Origin: Cypionkella psychrotolerans
GTDB lineage: Bacteria; Pseudomonadota; Alphaproteobacteria; Rhodobacterales; Rhodobacteraceae
Direction: 5' to 3'
Assembly (NCBI RefSeq): GCF_001294535.1
Contig: NZ_LGIC01000088.1
Location: 1 to 64,000, forward strand
DNA: 64,000 nt
The translations under genes and the position numbers were made by a program. Shown here piece after piece: positions 51,650-60,684 of this stretch. Numbering within the stretch: the first letter of the stretch is position 1; each line of letters starts with the position of its first letter. The notes beneath the pieces were generated by a model. It worked only from the letters and a program-made list of their open reading frames with translations. It was not told the origin of the DNA and searched no databases.

Positions 51650-52408
51650 TCAGACAGCTTGCGGCGGTTTTTTGCCCATGATGATCATGCCAAGGATGTC
51701 TTCGTCGGTGACTTCATTGACGTTCACCGTGCCGACGCGATGGCCGTTTTTCATCACCACGGCGCGGTCGCACAGATCCATCACGGCGTGAATGTCGTGT
51801 TCGATCAAGAAGATACCGAGGCCTTGCTTCTTCAGTTCTTGGATCAACTCGGCCACCATCTGGGTTTCTTGCGGGCCCAAAGCGGCGGTGGGTTCATCCA
51901 TGATCAGGATTTTGGCGTTGAAATACACCGCGCGGGCGATGGCGACGGATTGGCGTTGGCCACCCGACAGGGCGCTGACTGGCACGTTGAACTTGCGGAA
52001 GTTCGGGTTGAGGCGTGCCATGATCTTGCGGGTTTCAGCCTCCATCGCGCTGTCGTCGAGAAAGCCGCCAGCGCCAACAATTTCGCGACCCAGAAACAAG
52101 TTCGAGGCAGCGTTGAGGTTATCGGCCAGCGCGAGGGTCTGGTAGATCGTCTCGATATTATACTCACGGGCGTCGCGGGGGTTGTTGATGTCAACCTTCG
52201 CGCCGTTGATGTAAATCTCGCCCGCGTCGGCTTTATACGCGCCCGAGAGACACTTGATCAGCGTCGATTTTCCCGCGCCATTGTGGCCCAAGAGCCCTAC
52301 GACTTCGCCGGGATGCAGATCAATCGAGACATGATCAACGGCCTTGATGCCGCCGAACGCGATGGAAATGTCGCGCATCTCGACCAGAGGAGTGCCTGTG
52401 TTTGCCAT
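51650..52408 (-). CDS. xylG: Xylose-type ABC importer ATPase, single-domain XylG
   Basis: A 252-residue ATPase with one nucleotide-binding domain: Walker [33 protein letters not shown] signature, Walker [17 protein letters not shown]-loop [19 protein letters not shown]. coli XylG is about twice this size with two domains; the half-size form is typical of FrcA-like importers and would work as a homodimer. The start at 52408 is chosen from context. Eleven bases after xylH. Confidence 0.92.
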   Translation of the reverse strand: MANTGTPLVEMRDISIAFGGIKAVDHVSIDLHPGEVVGLLGHNGAGKSTLIKCLSGAYKADAGEIYINGAKVDINNPRDAREYNIETIYQTLALADNLNAASNLFLGREIVGAGGFLDDSAMEAETRKIMARLNPNFRKFNVPVSALSGGQRQSVAIARAVYFNAKILIMDEPTAALGPQETQMVAELIQELKKQGLGIFLIEHDIHAVMDLCDRAVVMKNGHRVGTVNVNEVTDEDILGMIIMGKKPPQAV

Positions 52409-52419
52409 GGTGTCACCCC

Positions 52420-53775
52420 TCACTTGGTTTTCTTGCGATACAGATTGTCGAGATAGACGGCCAGAACCAGCGCCACGCCGACGGCGATCATCCGGTACGA
52501 TCCATCGCCGTAACCGATCAGCACCATGCCGGTTTGCAAGCTTTGCATCACCAAAGCGCCGATGATCGCGCCGTAGATGGTGCCGACACCGCCCGCAAGC
52601 GAGGTGCCGCCGACGACCGCCGAGGCGATGACGTACAATTCATCCAGCGTTCCCAAGGCGTTGGTGGCGGCGTTGAGACGGGCCGAAGCCACGACGGCGG
52701 CGAGGCCCGAGAGCAGGCCCATCAGCGAGAAGATCTTCAGCGTCATCCATTTGGTGTTGATGCCAGACAAAGCTGCGGCCTCGGGGTTGCCACCGATGGC
52801 GAAGACGTAGCGGCCAAAGCGGGTGCGGGTCATCAGGATGGTCATCAGGATGCCGACGACGATCAGGATCAGCACCGGGATCGCAAAGCCGGTCGAGATT
52901 TGCAGACCACCCTCGGGGACGACCACGTCGGGGTTGGCTTTGACATAGGCGTCGACAATGCCTTTCGGCCAAGTGTAGGCGTTAACCACCAGAACAGCGC
53001 CGATCAGCACGCCGCAGCCGAGCAGCGCCAAGACGCCTTCGGCCCACATCGGGCGCTGTGGGAAGCCGTGTTTGGTGCGGGTTTTGCGGCCGGCTTGGAT
53101 GATCCAGAGTACGGCGATGCAGCCGAGGATACCGACGATCCAGCTGCCAACCGCGCCGACGGAGCCACTCGGGCCACCGCCGAGCAGGGCGAAGGTGGTG
53201 TCGACCGGTGCGATGGTTTTGCCGTCAGCAGTCAGGAAGGCAGCACCACGCCAGACCAACATGCCACCCAAGGTGACGATGAACGAGGGGATCGCGCGGT
53301 AGGCGATCAGCCAGCCGTGGAATGCGCCGATCAGCGCGCCCAGAACGATGCCGATCAGGGCGGTGATGATCCAGATCACCGGGCTGCCAAGCCCGAGCAT
53401 CGGCGGCAGAATGTTGACCTGCACGATGCCCATGACCATGCCGGTGACACCGACAATGGAACCGACCGAGAGGTCAATGTTGCGGGTGATGATCACCAGC
53501 ACCATCCCCGTCGCCATGATCCCGGTCATCGAGGTTTGCACCGACAGGTTCCACAGGTTGCGCGGGGTGATGAACAGGCCCGCGCCCATGTTCAGGCCGT
53601 TGCCGCTGAAAAGGCCCGCAATAATCGGATAAAAGTGAAACGCCGACCAGATCAGCAGCAGTGCGCCGACCATGCCAAGCATCCGGGTGTCAAGTTCGGT
53701 GTCGCGGATAAAACGCGCGATGGGGCCAAGTTTGGCATCGCTGCCCTGAGGGGCGTGGGTGGGGGTGTCTGTCAT
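52420..53775 (-). CDS. xylH: Xylose-type ABC importer permease (XylH)
   Basis: A 451-residue CUT2 permease with ten or more membrane segments, longer than E. coli XylH (393). Blocks: [59 protein letters not shown] and [34 protein letters not shown]. The start at 53775 has GAGGAT upstream; the longer basic frame is rejected. Confidence 0.93.
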   Translation of the reverse strand: MTDTPTHAPQGSDAKLGPIARFIRDTELDTRMLGMVGALLLIWSAFHFYPIIAGLFSGNGLNMGAGLFITPRNLWNLSVQTSMTGIMATGMVLVIITRNIDLSVGSIVGVTGMVMGIVQVNILPPMLGLGSPVIWIITALIGIVLGALIGAFHGWLIAYRAIPSFIVTLGGMLVWRGAAFLTADGKTIAPVDTTFALLGGGPSGSVGAVGSWIVGILGCIAVLWIIQAGRKTRTKHGFPQRPMWAEGVLALLGCGVLIGAVLVVNAYTWPKGIVDAYVKANPDVVVPEGGLQISTGFAIPVLILIVVGILMTILMTRTRFGRYVFAIGGNPEAAALSGINTKWMTLKIFSLMGLLSGLAAVVASARLNAATNALGTLDELYVIASAVVGGTSLAGGVGTIYGAIIGALVMQSLQTGMVLIGYGDGSYRMIAVGVALVLAVYLDNLYRKKTK

Positions 53776-53883
53776 ATCCTCGTCCGGCTTGTGAGAGGGG
53801 GGGCGACGCGGGCTGCCAAATCTGGCTTTGACCCTTTGCAAATAGCCCTTGATCAGGCTGCGGCTTTGCGTCTTGGGAAAAGC

Positions 53884-53911
53884 CCGGCGTCAGCACAAAG
53901 TCTGACGCCGG
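53884..53911 (-). terminator. Hairpin between xylF and xylH
   Basis: Perfect 10-bp stem CCGGCGTCAG / CTGACGCCGG with an 8-base loop; on the minus strand CTTTTCCC follows. It should lower xylHG expression relative to xylF. Confidence 0.75.
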
Positions 53912-53968
53912 ACCGTTAGTTTCGTGCGTTGGCAGACCCGCATTGCGCAGATCTGCCTGTTGCGCCGC

Positions 53969-54994
53969 TTATTGGCAGGCAGCAACGCCTTCCATAGCGC
54001 CTTCGCAGGCTTCGGCTTTCGAGATATGGCCGCCGTCGATTGCGAGGTTCAGCGTGTCTTTGGTGATCGCGGTCGGGGTCAGCAGGATCGCGTTCATCTC
54101 GACATGCTTCTCGCCGTCGCTGAACTTGGTAGCACCAGCAATCGCGTCAATCGCGGTGCCGCCAGCCAGTTGAGCCGCGATTTCGCCAGCCGCTTTGCCG
54201 AGTTGACGCGAGTCTTTCCAAACCGAAACGGTCTGGGTGCCACGTGCCACACGATTGATTGCTGCCAAATCGCCGTCTTGGCCGCCCAACGGAACCACAA
54301 GACCCTGTGCCGCCAAAGCAGCAGATGCGCCGCCCGCCATACCGTCGTTTTCAGCCAGAACGGCATCAACGGCGTTGTTGTTGGCGGTCAGGATTTGCTC
54401 CATATTCTTCTGAGCATTCTCTGGCTTCCAGCCATCGGTGTAGACTTCGCCGACGATCTTGATGGTGCCAGCTTTCACAGCCTCACCAATGACTTGCTCC
54501 ATGCCGGAACGCAGGAAGTCCGCGTTCGGATCACCGGGATCGCCCTTGATGATGGCGTAGTTGCCATCGGGTTTGGCCTTCATGACTTCTTCGGCGATGA
54601 TTTTGCCGACGCCGACGTTGTCGAAGGTCAGATAGAAGGCGCGGGCGTCTTCTATCAGACGGTCGTAGCCGACAACCGGGATACCTTCGGCAGCGGCTTT
54701 CTCAATGGCTGGGCCAATGGCGTCTTTGTCCCATGCATTGATGATCAGAACATTGGCGCCCTGAGCGATCAGCGCGTCAACATCGGACAGTTGTTTCTCT
54801 GATGACGACTGCGCGTCAGCCGAGATATATTCGTCGCCAGCGGCTTCGATCGCGGCCTTCATTGCGGCTTCGTCGATCTTCCAACGCTCTTCTTGGAACT
54901 GCGCCCAAGACACGCCAATTTTCTTGCCTTCTGCCAAAGCAGCCGACGAAAAACCCGCTGCGGCGATGACCGCAAGCATAATGACCTTACGCAT
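53969..54994 (-). CDS. xylF: Xylose-type ABC importer binding protein (XylF)
   Basis: A 341-residue periplasmic binding protein with a Sec signal (MRKVIMLAVIAAAGFSSAALA). XylF-type features: KIGVSWAQFQEERWKIDEAAMKAAIEAAGDEYISADAQSSSEKQLSDVDALIAQGANVLIINAWD, YDRLIEDARAFYLTFDNVGVG and ILTANNNAVDAVLAENDGMAGGASAAL. Binds D-xylose by family. Start has AGGGAGGAT upstream. First gene of xylFHG, divergent from the ROK regulator. Confidence 0.95.
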   Translation of the reverse strand: MRKVIMLAVIAAAGFSSAALAEGKKIGVSWAQFQEERWKIDEAAMKAAIEAAGDEYISADAQSSSEKQLSDVDALIAQGANVLIINAWDKDAIGPAIEKAAAEGIPVVGYDRLIEDARAFYLTFDNVGVGKIIAEEVMKAKPDGNYAIIKGDPGDPNADFLRSGMEQVIGEAVKAGTIKIVGEVYTDGWKPENAQKNMEQILTANNNAVDAVLAENDGMAGGASAALAAQGLVVPLGGQDGDLAAINRVARGTQTVSVWKDSRQLGKAAGEIAAQLAGGTAIDAIAGATKFSDGEKHVEMNAILLTPTAITKDTLNLAIDGGHISKAEACEGAMEGVAACQ

Positions 54995-55040
54995 TTTTAT
55001 CCTCCCTATGGATTCGGCCAGCGTATGACCTGTTCCGCAG

Positions 55041-55099
55041 ATTCGCTAGAACTGTGCGAAAATTGCCGCGAATAAATTCAGTTGTCAAAATAAAACTGA
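55041..55099. promoter_or_regulatory. xylF-xylR divergent promoter with inverted repeats
   Basis: TCAGTT-N10-AACTGA (55078-55099) and ATTCGC-N21-GCGAAT (55041-55073) are inverted repeats in the 213-base gap. Either could bind the ROK regulator next door; no second copy in the window to compare. Confidence 0.4.
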
Positions 55100-55207
55100 T
55101 AGGCGAGAACAGAAGCGCCGGAATATCTCGCAAATCTGCGCTGCATTGCAGCAATAATAGATCGTGTGAGAACAATTTCGCCTTGTTTTTGTTCGGAGAT
55201 CAAATAA

Positions 55208-56485
55208 ATGGCGGGTTTTGGCGGCGCAGAAACGGCAAAAGCGGGGGGCTTGGGTTGTGGCCCACTGATTGCTCCGTTGTCCGAATCAATGCGACCCTTG
55301 CGCCAGCAGGTGTTTGAGCGGGTGCGCGCTGCAGGGCTGATTGCAAGGGTGCAGGTGGCGAAAGATTTGGGCGTCTCGCCGGCCTCGGTGACGACGATTA
55401 CCTCGGAATTGATTGAGGCCGGGTTGATCGAGGAGGTCAGCGCGCCGCGGGACCCTGAACTGGGGCGGGGGCGGCCAGCGGTGGCTTTGGGGGTACGCGC
55501 ACAGGCGCATCTGGTGGCGGGCATGAAGATGTCCGACCGCGAACATTCTGCCGTGATCGTCGATTTCGCGGGCAATCTGCTGGCGAATGAGGTGGTGCCG
55601 CGCAGGCCCGGCCCGATGCCCGTGGCGGAAATGCTGGACGCGATGGAGGCTTTGCTGAACCGGGTGTGTGAGAACGCCGGGATCGCGCGGGCGGCTTTGT
55701 CGGGGGTGGGGGTCGGCCTGCCGGGGTTTGTCGATCAGGCGGAGGGTGTGGTGCTCTGGTCCTCGACCCTGACCGAGCGCGCGGTGCCTTTGGCACTGGC
55801 TGCGCAAGAGCGGCTGGGTCTGCCTGTGAGCATCGACAACGACGCCAATCTGGTGGCTTTGGCGGAATTATGGTTCGGGGCAGGGCGGAGTTTGGCGGAT
55901 TTCGCTGTGGTGACGTTTGAGCATGGCGTGGGCATGGGCTTTGTGATGAACCACCGGATTTATCGCGGCGCGCAACGCCTGGGGTTGGAGTTGGGCCATA
56001 CCAAGGTGCAGCTCGATGGCGCTTTGTGTCGCTGTGGGCAAAGGGGCTGTCTGGAGGCTTATGTCGCCGATTACGCCTTGGCGCGCGAGGCGACCACGGC
56101 GCTGAATTGGGGGCATCGCGATGGTCAGTCGATTTCGGTGCTTTTGGAGAGTCTTTATGATCACGCGCAGGCGGGCGATGCCACGGCGCGCAGCATTTTT
56201 CGACGGGCTGGGCGGTATCTGGCGGTGGGGTTGGCGAATGTGGTCAATCTATTTGATCCGGCGCTGATCATTCTGTCGGGTGAGCGGCTGAAGTTTGACT
56301 ACCTTTATGCGGCGGAGACTTTGGCTGAGATGGACAATCTGGTGATCAACACCGGGCGTCCGCGGCCGCCGATTGAGATCCACGCTTGGGGCGATCTGCT
56401 CTGGGCGCATGGCGCGGCGGCTTTGGCTTTGTCTGCGGTGACCGAGCGGATTTTGACCGCCCCGCGCGAGTTGGCGGCGCAGTAG
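55208..56485 (+). CDS. xylR: ROK-family transcriptional regulator (xylose repressor-like)
   Basis: A 425-residue repressor. N-terminal winged HTH (about 30-80, RQQVFERVRAAGLIARVQVAKDLGVSPASVTTITSELIEAGLIEEV), then a ROK sugar-kinase-like domain with SIDNDANLVALAELWFGAG, GHTKVQLDGALCRCGQRGCLEAY (zinc cysteines) and NVVNLFDPALIILSGE. GGAG precedes the start. Divergent from xylF, hence the likely regulator of xylFHG. Ligand inferred to be xylose. Confidence 0.9.
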   Translation: MAGFGGAETAKAGGLGCGPLIAPLSESMRPLRQQVFERVRAAGLIARVQVAKDLGVSPASVTTITSELIEAGLIEEVSAPRDPELGRGRPAVALGVRAQAHLVAGMKMSDREHSAVIVDFAGNLLANEVVPRRPGPMPVAEMLDAMEALLNRVCENAGIARAALSGVGVGLPGFVDQAEGVVLWSSTLTERAVPLALAAQERLGLPVSIDNDANLVALAELWFGAGRSLADFAVVTFEHGVGMGFVMNHRIYRGAQRLGLELGHTKVQLDGALCRCGQRGCLEAYVADYALAREATTALNWGHRDGQSISVLLESLYDHAQAGDATARSIFRRAGRYLAVGLANVVNLFDPALIILSGERLKFDYLYAAETLAEMDNLVINTGRPRPPIEIHAWGDLLWAHGAAALALSAVTERILTAPRELAAQ

Positions 56486-56502
56486 GTTTGCGGGGTTGAA
56501 CT

Positions 56503-56553
56503 GGGGGTTTCACACCCCCAGACCCCCGTGGGATATTTGAGCACAGAGGATGA
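56503..56553 (+). repeat. Dispersed intergenic repeat, long form, copy 9
   Basis: GGGGGTTTCACACCCCC, AGACCCCCGTG, GGATATTTGAGCACAGAGGATGA. The same 50-base arrangement recurs at 62389. It follows the ROK gene and precedes the convergent dehydrogenase gene. Confidence 0.75.
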
Positions 56554-56569
56554 TAATTTTAGTCAAAGT

Positions 56570-57457
56570 TTAGGGAATGCCGTTCAGCTTGGCGGTGAAA
56601 TCGGCGAGATGCGGGACATAATCTGCTGGGCCATCGCCGCCATTGGCCATCGCATAGGTGAAGGCGTTTTTCGCGGCAGAGGCCATGCTGGTGACCACTT
56701 TGGCATCGTTCGCCATTGATTCCAGATAGCGCAAGTCTTTGTAAGCATTGCTGATGGTGAAGCGATGCGACTCGCGGTTGCCCTCCAAAGCACAGGCCAT
56801 AAAGGTTTGATAAAAGCCGCAGTCCATCCGACCGCCGCGAATAACGCTGTCAAGCGCCGCAATCGGGATGCCGACCTTTTCCGACAGCGCAATCGCCTCG
56901 GCATAGATCGCGGCATAGCCGAGTGAGATGAAATTGTTCAGAAGTTTCATGCGGTGGCCATCGCCGACCCCTCCAATATGCACGATCTTGCCCGCCCAAG
57001 TTGCGATGATCGGCTGGATGCGGGCGAACACCTCAGGCGTGGCCCCCACCATGCAATCGAGCGTGCCCGCCCAAGCCTCTTTCGGGGTGCGGCTGAGCGG
57101 GGCGTCGGCGAAATTAACGCCGATGGCTGCCAGATCGCGGGCCAAACTTTCGGTCACCACCGGGTCTGAGGTGGAGCAGTCGACCAGCACCGCACCGGGG
57201 GCAAGGCCGGGTTTAAGGGCGGCCACCACCTCGGTCACCTGCGGCGAGCCGGACAGGCAGAGGAAGATCACATCGCAAGCACGAGCGAGGTCGGCCAAGG
57301 ATGTGGCCTCGGCCGCACCACGGGCGATCAGATCCTCGACGGGCGCGCGGTTGCGATGGGCGTGGACAACCAGCGGATAGCCCTTAGCCACGATATTCGC
57401 GGCCATGCCCTGACCCATCAGGCCCAAACCGACAAATCCCACCCGCACCTGTGCCAT
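56570..57457 (-). CDS. Beta-hydroxyacid dehydrogenase family oxidoreductase
   Basis: A 295-residue NAD(P)-dependent enzyme of the 3-hydroxyisobutyrate dehydrogenase/tartronate semialdehyde reductase family. Rossmann motif VGFVGLGLMGQGMAANIVAKGYPLVVHAHR (about 5-34), the substrate motif FADAPLSRTPKEAWAGTLDCMVGA (usually DAPVSGG, here LSRT, which may alter specificity) and catalytic Lys in GHRMKLLNNF. Start at 57457 chosen from similarity. Isolated gene; substrate unknown. Confidence 0.88.
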   Translation of the reverse strand: MAQVRVGFVGLGLMGQGMAANIVAKGYPLVVHAHRNRAPVEDLIARGAAEATSLADLARACDVIFLCLSGSPQVTEVVAALKPGLAPGAVLVDCSTSDPVVTESLARDLAAIGVNFADAPLSRTPKEAWAGTLDCMVGATPEVFARIQPIIATWAGKIVHIGGVGDGHRMKLLNNFISLGYAAIYAEAIALSEKVGIPIAALDSVIRGGRMDCGFYQTFMACALEGNRESHRFTISNAYKDLRYLESMANDAKVVTSMASAAKNAFTYAMANGGDGPADYVPHLADFTAKLNGIP

Positions 57458-57553
57458 GATCGCCCCCAATGTTTGGGGCAGAGTTACATCGCGGCGGCGG
57501 AGTTTCAAGCTGGGTGTTGTTTGACGCAGCGCGTCAAGCGGGGCCTGAACGCA

Positions 57554-57583
57554 AAAGGCAGGCCGCGCTGGCCTGCCTTTCGT
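57554..57583. terminator. Bidirectional stem-loop terminator
   Basis: AAGGCAGGCC-GCGCT-GGCCTGCCTT, a perfect 10-bp stem with T-rich flanks, about a dozen bases after the stop of the small membrane protein gene. Confidence 0.85.
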
Positions 57584-57594
57584 GATGGATCAAG

Positions 57595-57753
57595 TTATTC
57601 GGTCTGCTCTGCCGACATCAGCGGGTTGCGGCTGGAAAGGCTGCCTTCGGGGGCGAAAATGATCACCATCACGCCGATATAGGCCAAACCAAACACAACC
57701 AGAGCAAGATACGTTGCGCGCCGCGACGGGCGCTGAGACATGGTCTGAGTCAT
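57595..57753 (-). CDS. Small single-span membrane protein (52 aa)
   Basis: A 52-residue frame reading MTQTMSQRPSRRATYLALVV, then a hydrophobic stretch (LALVVFGLAYIGVMVIIFA, about 16-34) and a polar tail PEGSLSSRNPLMSAEQTE. One membrane helix with a positive N-terminal side, so the C-terminus would be periplasmic. It has its own terminator. Not a recognised family. An overlapping 66-codon frame in another phase is Cys/Arg-rich and less plausible. Confidence 0.6.
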   Translation of the reverse strand: MTQTMSQRPSRRATYLALVVFGLAYIGVMVIIFAPEGSLSSRNPLMSAEQTE

Positions 57754-58053
57754 TTGAACATCCTGTGCAGCTTTGGATGGATCGTGCCACTACATTATCA
57801 AGCTTTTGTGAGTCGCGAAAGCATTATTAATCTATCAAATATATCGTGATTGATTCGGGTGACGCGGATGGGCGGTTTTCGCAGTGATTTCTGGGGTTTC
57901 AGGGCTGCTGATCCATCGGCGATTGTTGGCTTGCGGCGGGCTCAGGCGGCCATCTCCCGCAAAACCGTCACGCAGGGGCTTTCGTGTCAAGTTTTTTTAC
58001 AATCCCGCCTCGCGCGGATTGATTCCTTTTTCCACGCCAGTTAGGTCTTGGAG
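57754..58053. other. Intergenic region before the Rrf2 gene
   Basis: 300 bases with an AT-rich stretch (57790-57850, AAGCATTATTAATCTATC) that may hold promoters for both divergent genes. No further gene or clear repeat was seen; a short + frame at 57850-58044 has no ribosome-binding site. Confidence 0.5.
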
Positions 58054-58518
58054 ATGATTACACAAAAGATGAAATATGCGTTGAAGGCGCTGTTGGTGTT
58101 GGCGGATGCGGCAGCGATGCCCGCGCCCGAGGCCTTGACGATCGAAGCGATCGCCAAGCGCTCTGGCACGCCGAAACGGTTTTTGGAGCATATTCTGCTG
58201 GAAGTGCGCAACGCGGGTATTATCGCGTCAACCCGCGGGCGCTCGGGCGGCTATCAGCTGATCAAACCACCTGCGGAGATTTCGATTTCCGAGCTGCTGC
58301 GGCTGATCGACGGCCCGATTGCGCCGTTGCCGTGCCTGTCGCGCCGCGCTTATCAGCGTTGCGAGGATTGTGTTGACGAGGAAAGCTGCCGCATCCGCAA
58401 GGTATTTGCCGATATTTTCTGGTCATACCTGCTGCTGATTGAATCGCTGACCTTGGCGGATATGCTGCGCTCGGGTGCGGTGGCTGCCCAAGTGCTAAGC
58501 GAGCCGTTGGCGTCTTAA
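58054..58518 (+). CDS. Rrf2-family transcriptional regulator
   Basis: A 154-residue regulator. Winged HTH: QKMKYALKALLVLADAAA, LTIEAIAKRSGTPKRFLEHILLEVRNAGIIASTRGRSGGYQLIKPPAEISI (about 30-80). A Cys-rich stretch LPCLSRRAYQRCEDCVDEESCRIRK (about 93-118) could bind an Fe-S cluster as in IscR/NsrR/RirA-type members. Start at ATG 58054; an in-frame TTG lies two codons before. Targets unknown. Confidence 0.9.
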   Translation: MITQKMKYALKALLVLADAAAMPAPEALTIEAIAKRSGTPKRFLEHILLEVRNAGIIASTRGRSGGYQLIKPPAEISISELLRLIDGPIAPLPCLSRRAYQRCEDCVDEESCRIRKVFADIFWSYLLLIESLTLADMLRSGAVAAQVLSEPLAS

Positions 58519-58530
58519 GCGTCGCTGGGT

Positions 58531-60594
58531 TTAGTCTTGCAACGCCGTGACTTCGCGGCGGAACGGCAGGGCGTCGCCGAGATCGGGCATATCCAATTCG
58601 CGGGCATAGCGATGACCGGCATAGGTTGCCCAAGCAATCGGGCCGGGGGCGCAGGCATCGCCGATCAGCTTGACCGACAGGATGCCCGCATCGGCCCAAT
58701 CCGCCGCGCGGGCTTGCAGATCGCGGTAAAGCTGGTCTTGTGCGATGCGGCTGGCAACCATCACGACGGCTTCCGCGTCGATATGGCCTTCACTGCCGGT
58801 GTAGACGCAGGCGGTGGTAACGCCTTGATCATTCAGCGCAATCACCCCGGTGTTCAGCACGATCTTGACGCCAGCCGCTGCCAGTTTGCGATGGATCGAA
58901 GCTTGTTCGAGGGTGTTCAGCGTCCAATCCGATACATAGGCCGAGGGGGTGATCAGTGTCACCTCGCAGCCGTTTTGTGCCAGAAGTTCCGCCAAAACCC
59001 CGCCCATATAGTAGTGATCGTCATCAAACACCGTGACGCGTCCGGTGGGCAGGCGACCCGCCATCAGATCATCCGGGGTATAGACGGGCAGGCCTTGGCT
59101 CGGGATTGGTTCGACATGCATCCGCGCGACGCCATCTGCCCGCCAGAGCGCACCTGTGGCGATGGCGATATGCTGGAAGCCAAAGCCGAGGATGTCTTCG
59201 GCACTCAGGCGGCTTTCGAAATAGGTCTGCACATTCGGGCGCTGGCTGATCTGATAGGCGCGATAATCGGCAACACGACCCCAAGCCGACAGCCCCGGTA
59301 GCAGGCGTTCCTTGGCGACGCGGCCGCCGAGGGTTGTGCCTGCTTCGGCCAAAGCCACATCATAGCCGCGCAGTGACAGGGCGCGGGCGGCTTCCAGACC
59401 CGCCGGACCAGCGCCGACGATCAGCACGTTTTGGCTGGGACCTTTGGCGTTCATCGTCTCGGGATGCCAGCCTTTGCGCCATTCTTCCATGAAGGTCGGG
59501 TTCTGCGTGCAGCGGCTGATGCTTTGGGTCATGTCGCCGGCGACGCAAATATTGCAGCCGATGCATTCGCGGATATCTTCGATGCGGCCTTCCTCGATCT
59601 TTTTTGGCAGGAACGGATCGGCGATCGAGGGCCGCGCACAGCCGATGAAATCGAGCGTGCCTTGGCGGATCATTTTCGCCATCACATCAGGGCTGGTGAA
59701 GCGACCGACGCCCACGACCGGGCGGCTGGTCAGCTCGCGAATGCCTTTGACAAGGGTTTCTTGCGCGGCTTCCTCTCTGAAACGACTTGGGCCAGAGCAA
59801 TCCTCCCAAGTGCCTTGTGCCAGATCCCAAAGGTCGGGCAGATCGCCATTCATTGCGATGAAATCACGCAGTTCGGCATTGGAAAAGCCAAGCTTTCCAA
59901 TTTGTTCATCGAGGCTGACCCGCATGGTCAAAGCCATCGTATCGCCCACGGCGTCGCGCATATCGGACAGCACTTCGCGGGCGAAGCGCGAACGGTTCTC
60001 CAGGCTGCCACCATATTCATCGCTGCGCTGGTTGGTGGCGCGGGATAGGAAATGTTGAAAGATGCCAAAGCCATGCGCGCCGTAAAGACAGATCAGATCG
60101 AAGCCCGCCAGTTTGGAGCGTTTCGCCGCATTCACGAACCAACGCCGCAGGTTTTTGATGTCGGTCTTGTCCAGGCCGCGCGCCTGCACCGGATCATTGG
60201 TGAAGGTGCGGATCGGGCCGGGCGAGACCGCCATCGGCACCTCTTTGGTGTAGAAATTCGGGCCGTTGATGCCCGAATATGCGAGTTGAATCCCCGCTAG
60301 ACCGCCGTGGGTTTTCATCGCGGCTGCCATCTTGGCGATGGCCGGAATGTCCTGATCCTCCCATAGCCGCAGCTCAATAAACGGTGTGATTTCAGAGGTA
60401 TGGTGCATTTCGGTCTGTTCGGTAAAGATCACCCCCCAGCCGCCCTCGGCCTTGATGCCGCGCATCGCCGCTGCGGCAGAGGGGTCGCGGTAGCCAGCAC
60501 CATTGCAATGCGGTACCTGATAGAAGCGGTTTTTTGCGATCAACGGACCAATGGCTTGTGGCTGAAACAGAATGTCATAACGAGGGTCGCGCAT
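58531..60594 (-). CDS. Trimethylamine dehydrogenase-like flavoprotein (OYE + FeS + FAD/NAD domains)
   Basis: A 687-residue multi-domain oxidoreductase. N-terminal FMN barrel (about 5-335: PLIAKNRFYQVPHCNGAGYRD, ICLYGAHGFGIFQHFLSRATNQRSDEYGGSLENRSRF), a 4Fe-4S motif CIGCNICVAGDMTQSISRC (about 344-362), then an FAD/NAD-type domain (VLIVGAGPAGLEAARALSLRGYDVALAEAG). This layout is shared by trimethylamine/dimethylamine dehydrogenases, N-methylproline demethylase and dienoyl-CoA reductase. Clustered with a Rieske oxygenase and RidA, so secondary/tertiary amine demethylation is the best guess. Start at 60594 chosen; the upstream extension is basic and atypical. Confidence 0.9.
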   Translation of the reverse strand: MRDPRYDILFQPQAIGPLIAKNRFYQVPHCNGAGYRDPSAAAAMRGIKAEGGWGVIFTEQTEMHHTSEITPFIELRLWEDQDIPAIAKMAAAMKTHGGLAGIQLAYSGINGPNFYTKEVPMAVSPGPIRTFTNDPVQARGLDKTDIKNLRRWFVNAAKRSKLAGFDLICLYGAHGFGIFQHFLSRATNQRSDEYGGSLENRSRFAREVLSDMRDAVGDTMALTMRVSLDEQIGKLGFSNAELRDFIAMNGDLPDLWDLAQGTWEDCSGPSRFREEAAQETLVKGIRELTSRPVVGVGRFTSPDVMAKMIRQGTLDFIGCARPSIADPFLPKKIEEGRIEDIRECIGCNICVAGDMTQSISRCTQNPTFMEEWRKGWHPETMNAKGPSQNVLIVGAGPAGLEAARALSLRGYDVALAEAGTTLGGRVAKERLLPGLSAWGRVADYRAYQISQRPNVQTYFESRLSAEDILGFGFQHIAIATGALWRADGVARMHVEPIPSQGLPVYTPDDLMAGRLPTGRVTVFDDDHYYMGGVLAELLAQNGCEVTLITPSAYVSDWTLNTLEQASIHRKLAAAGVKIVLNTGVIALNDQGVTTACVYTGSEGHIDAEAVVMVASRIAQDQLYRDLQARAADWADAGILSVKLIGDACAPGPIAWATYAGHRYARELDMPDLGDALPFRREVTALQD

Positions 60595-60684
60595 GGTCCG
60601 GCCTTTCGGGTGGGGTCGCAGCACTTTGGCCAGCTTGGATCTGGCATAAAGCACGCGTTGGTGAAGCGTGACTTAGGCTACGCC

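Noticed and set aside
52402-53919. Open frame (about 505 codons) antisense to xylH
   Set aside because: Composition is Gln/Asp/His-rich low-complexity typical of antisense GC-rich frames; xylH on the other strand is certain.
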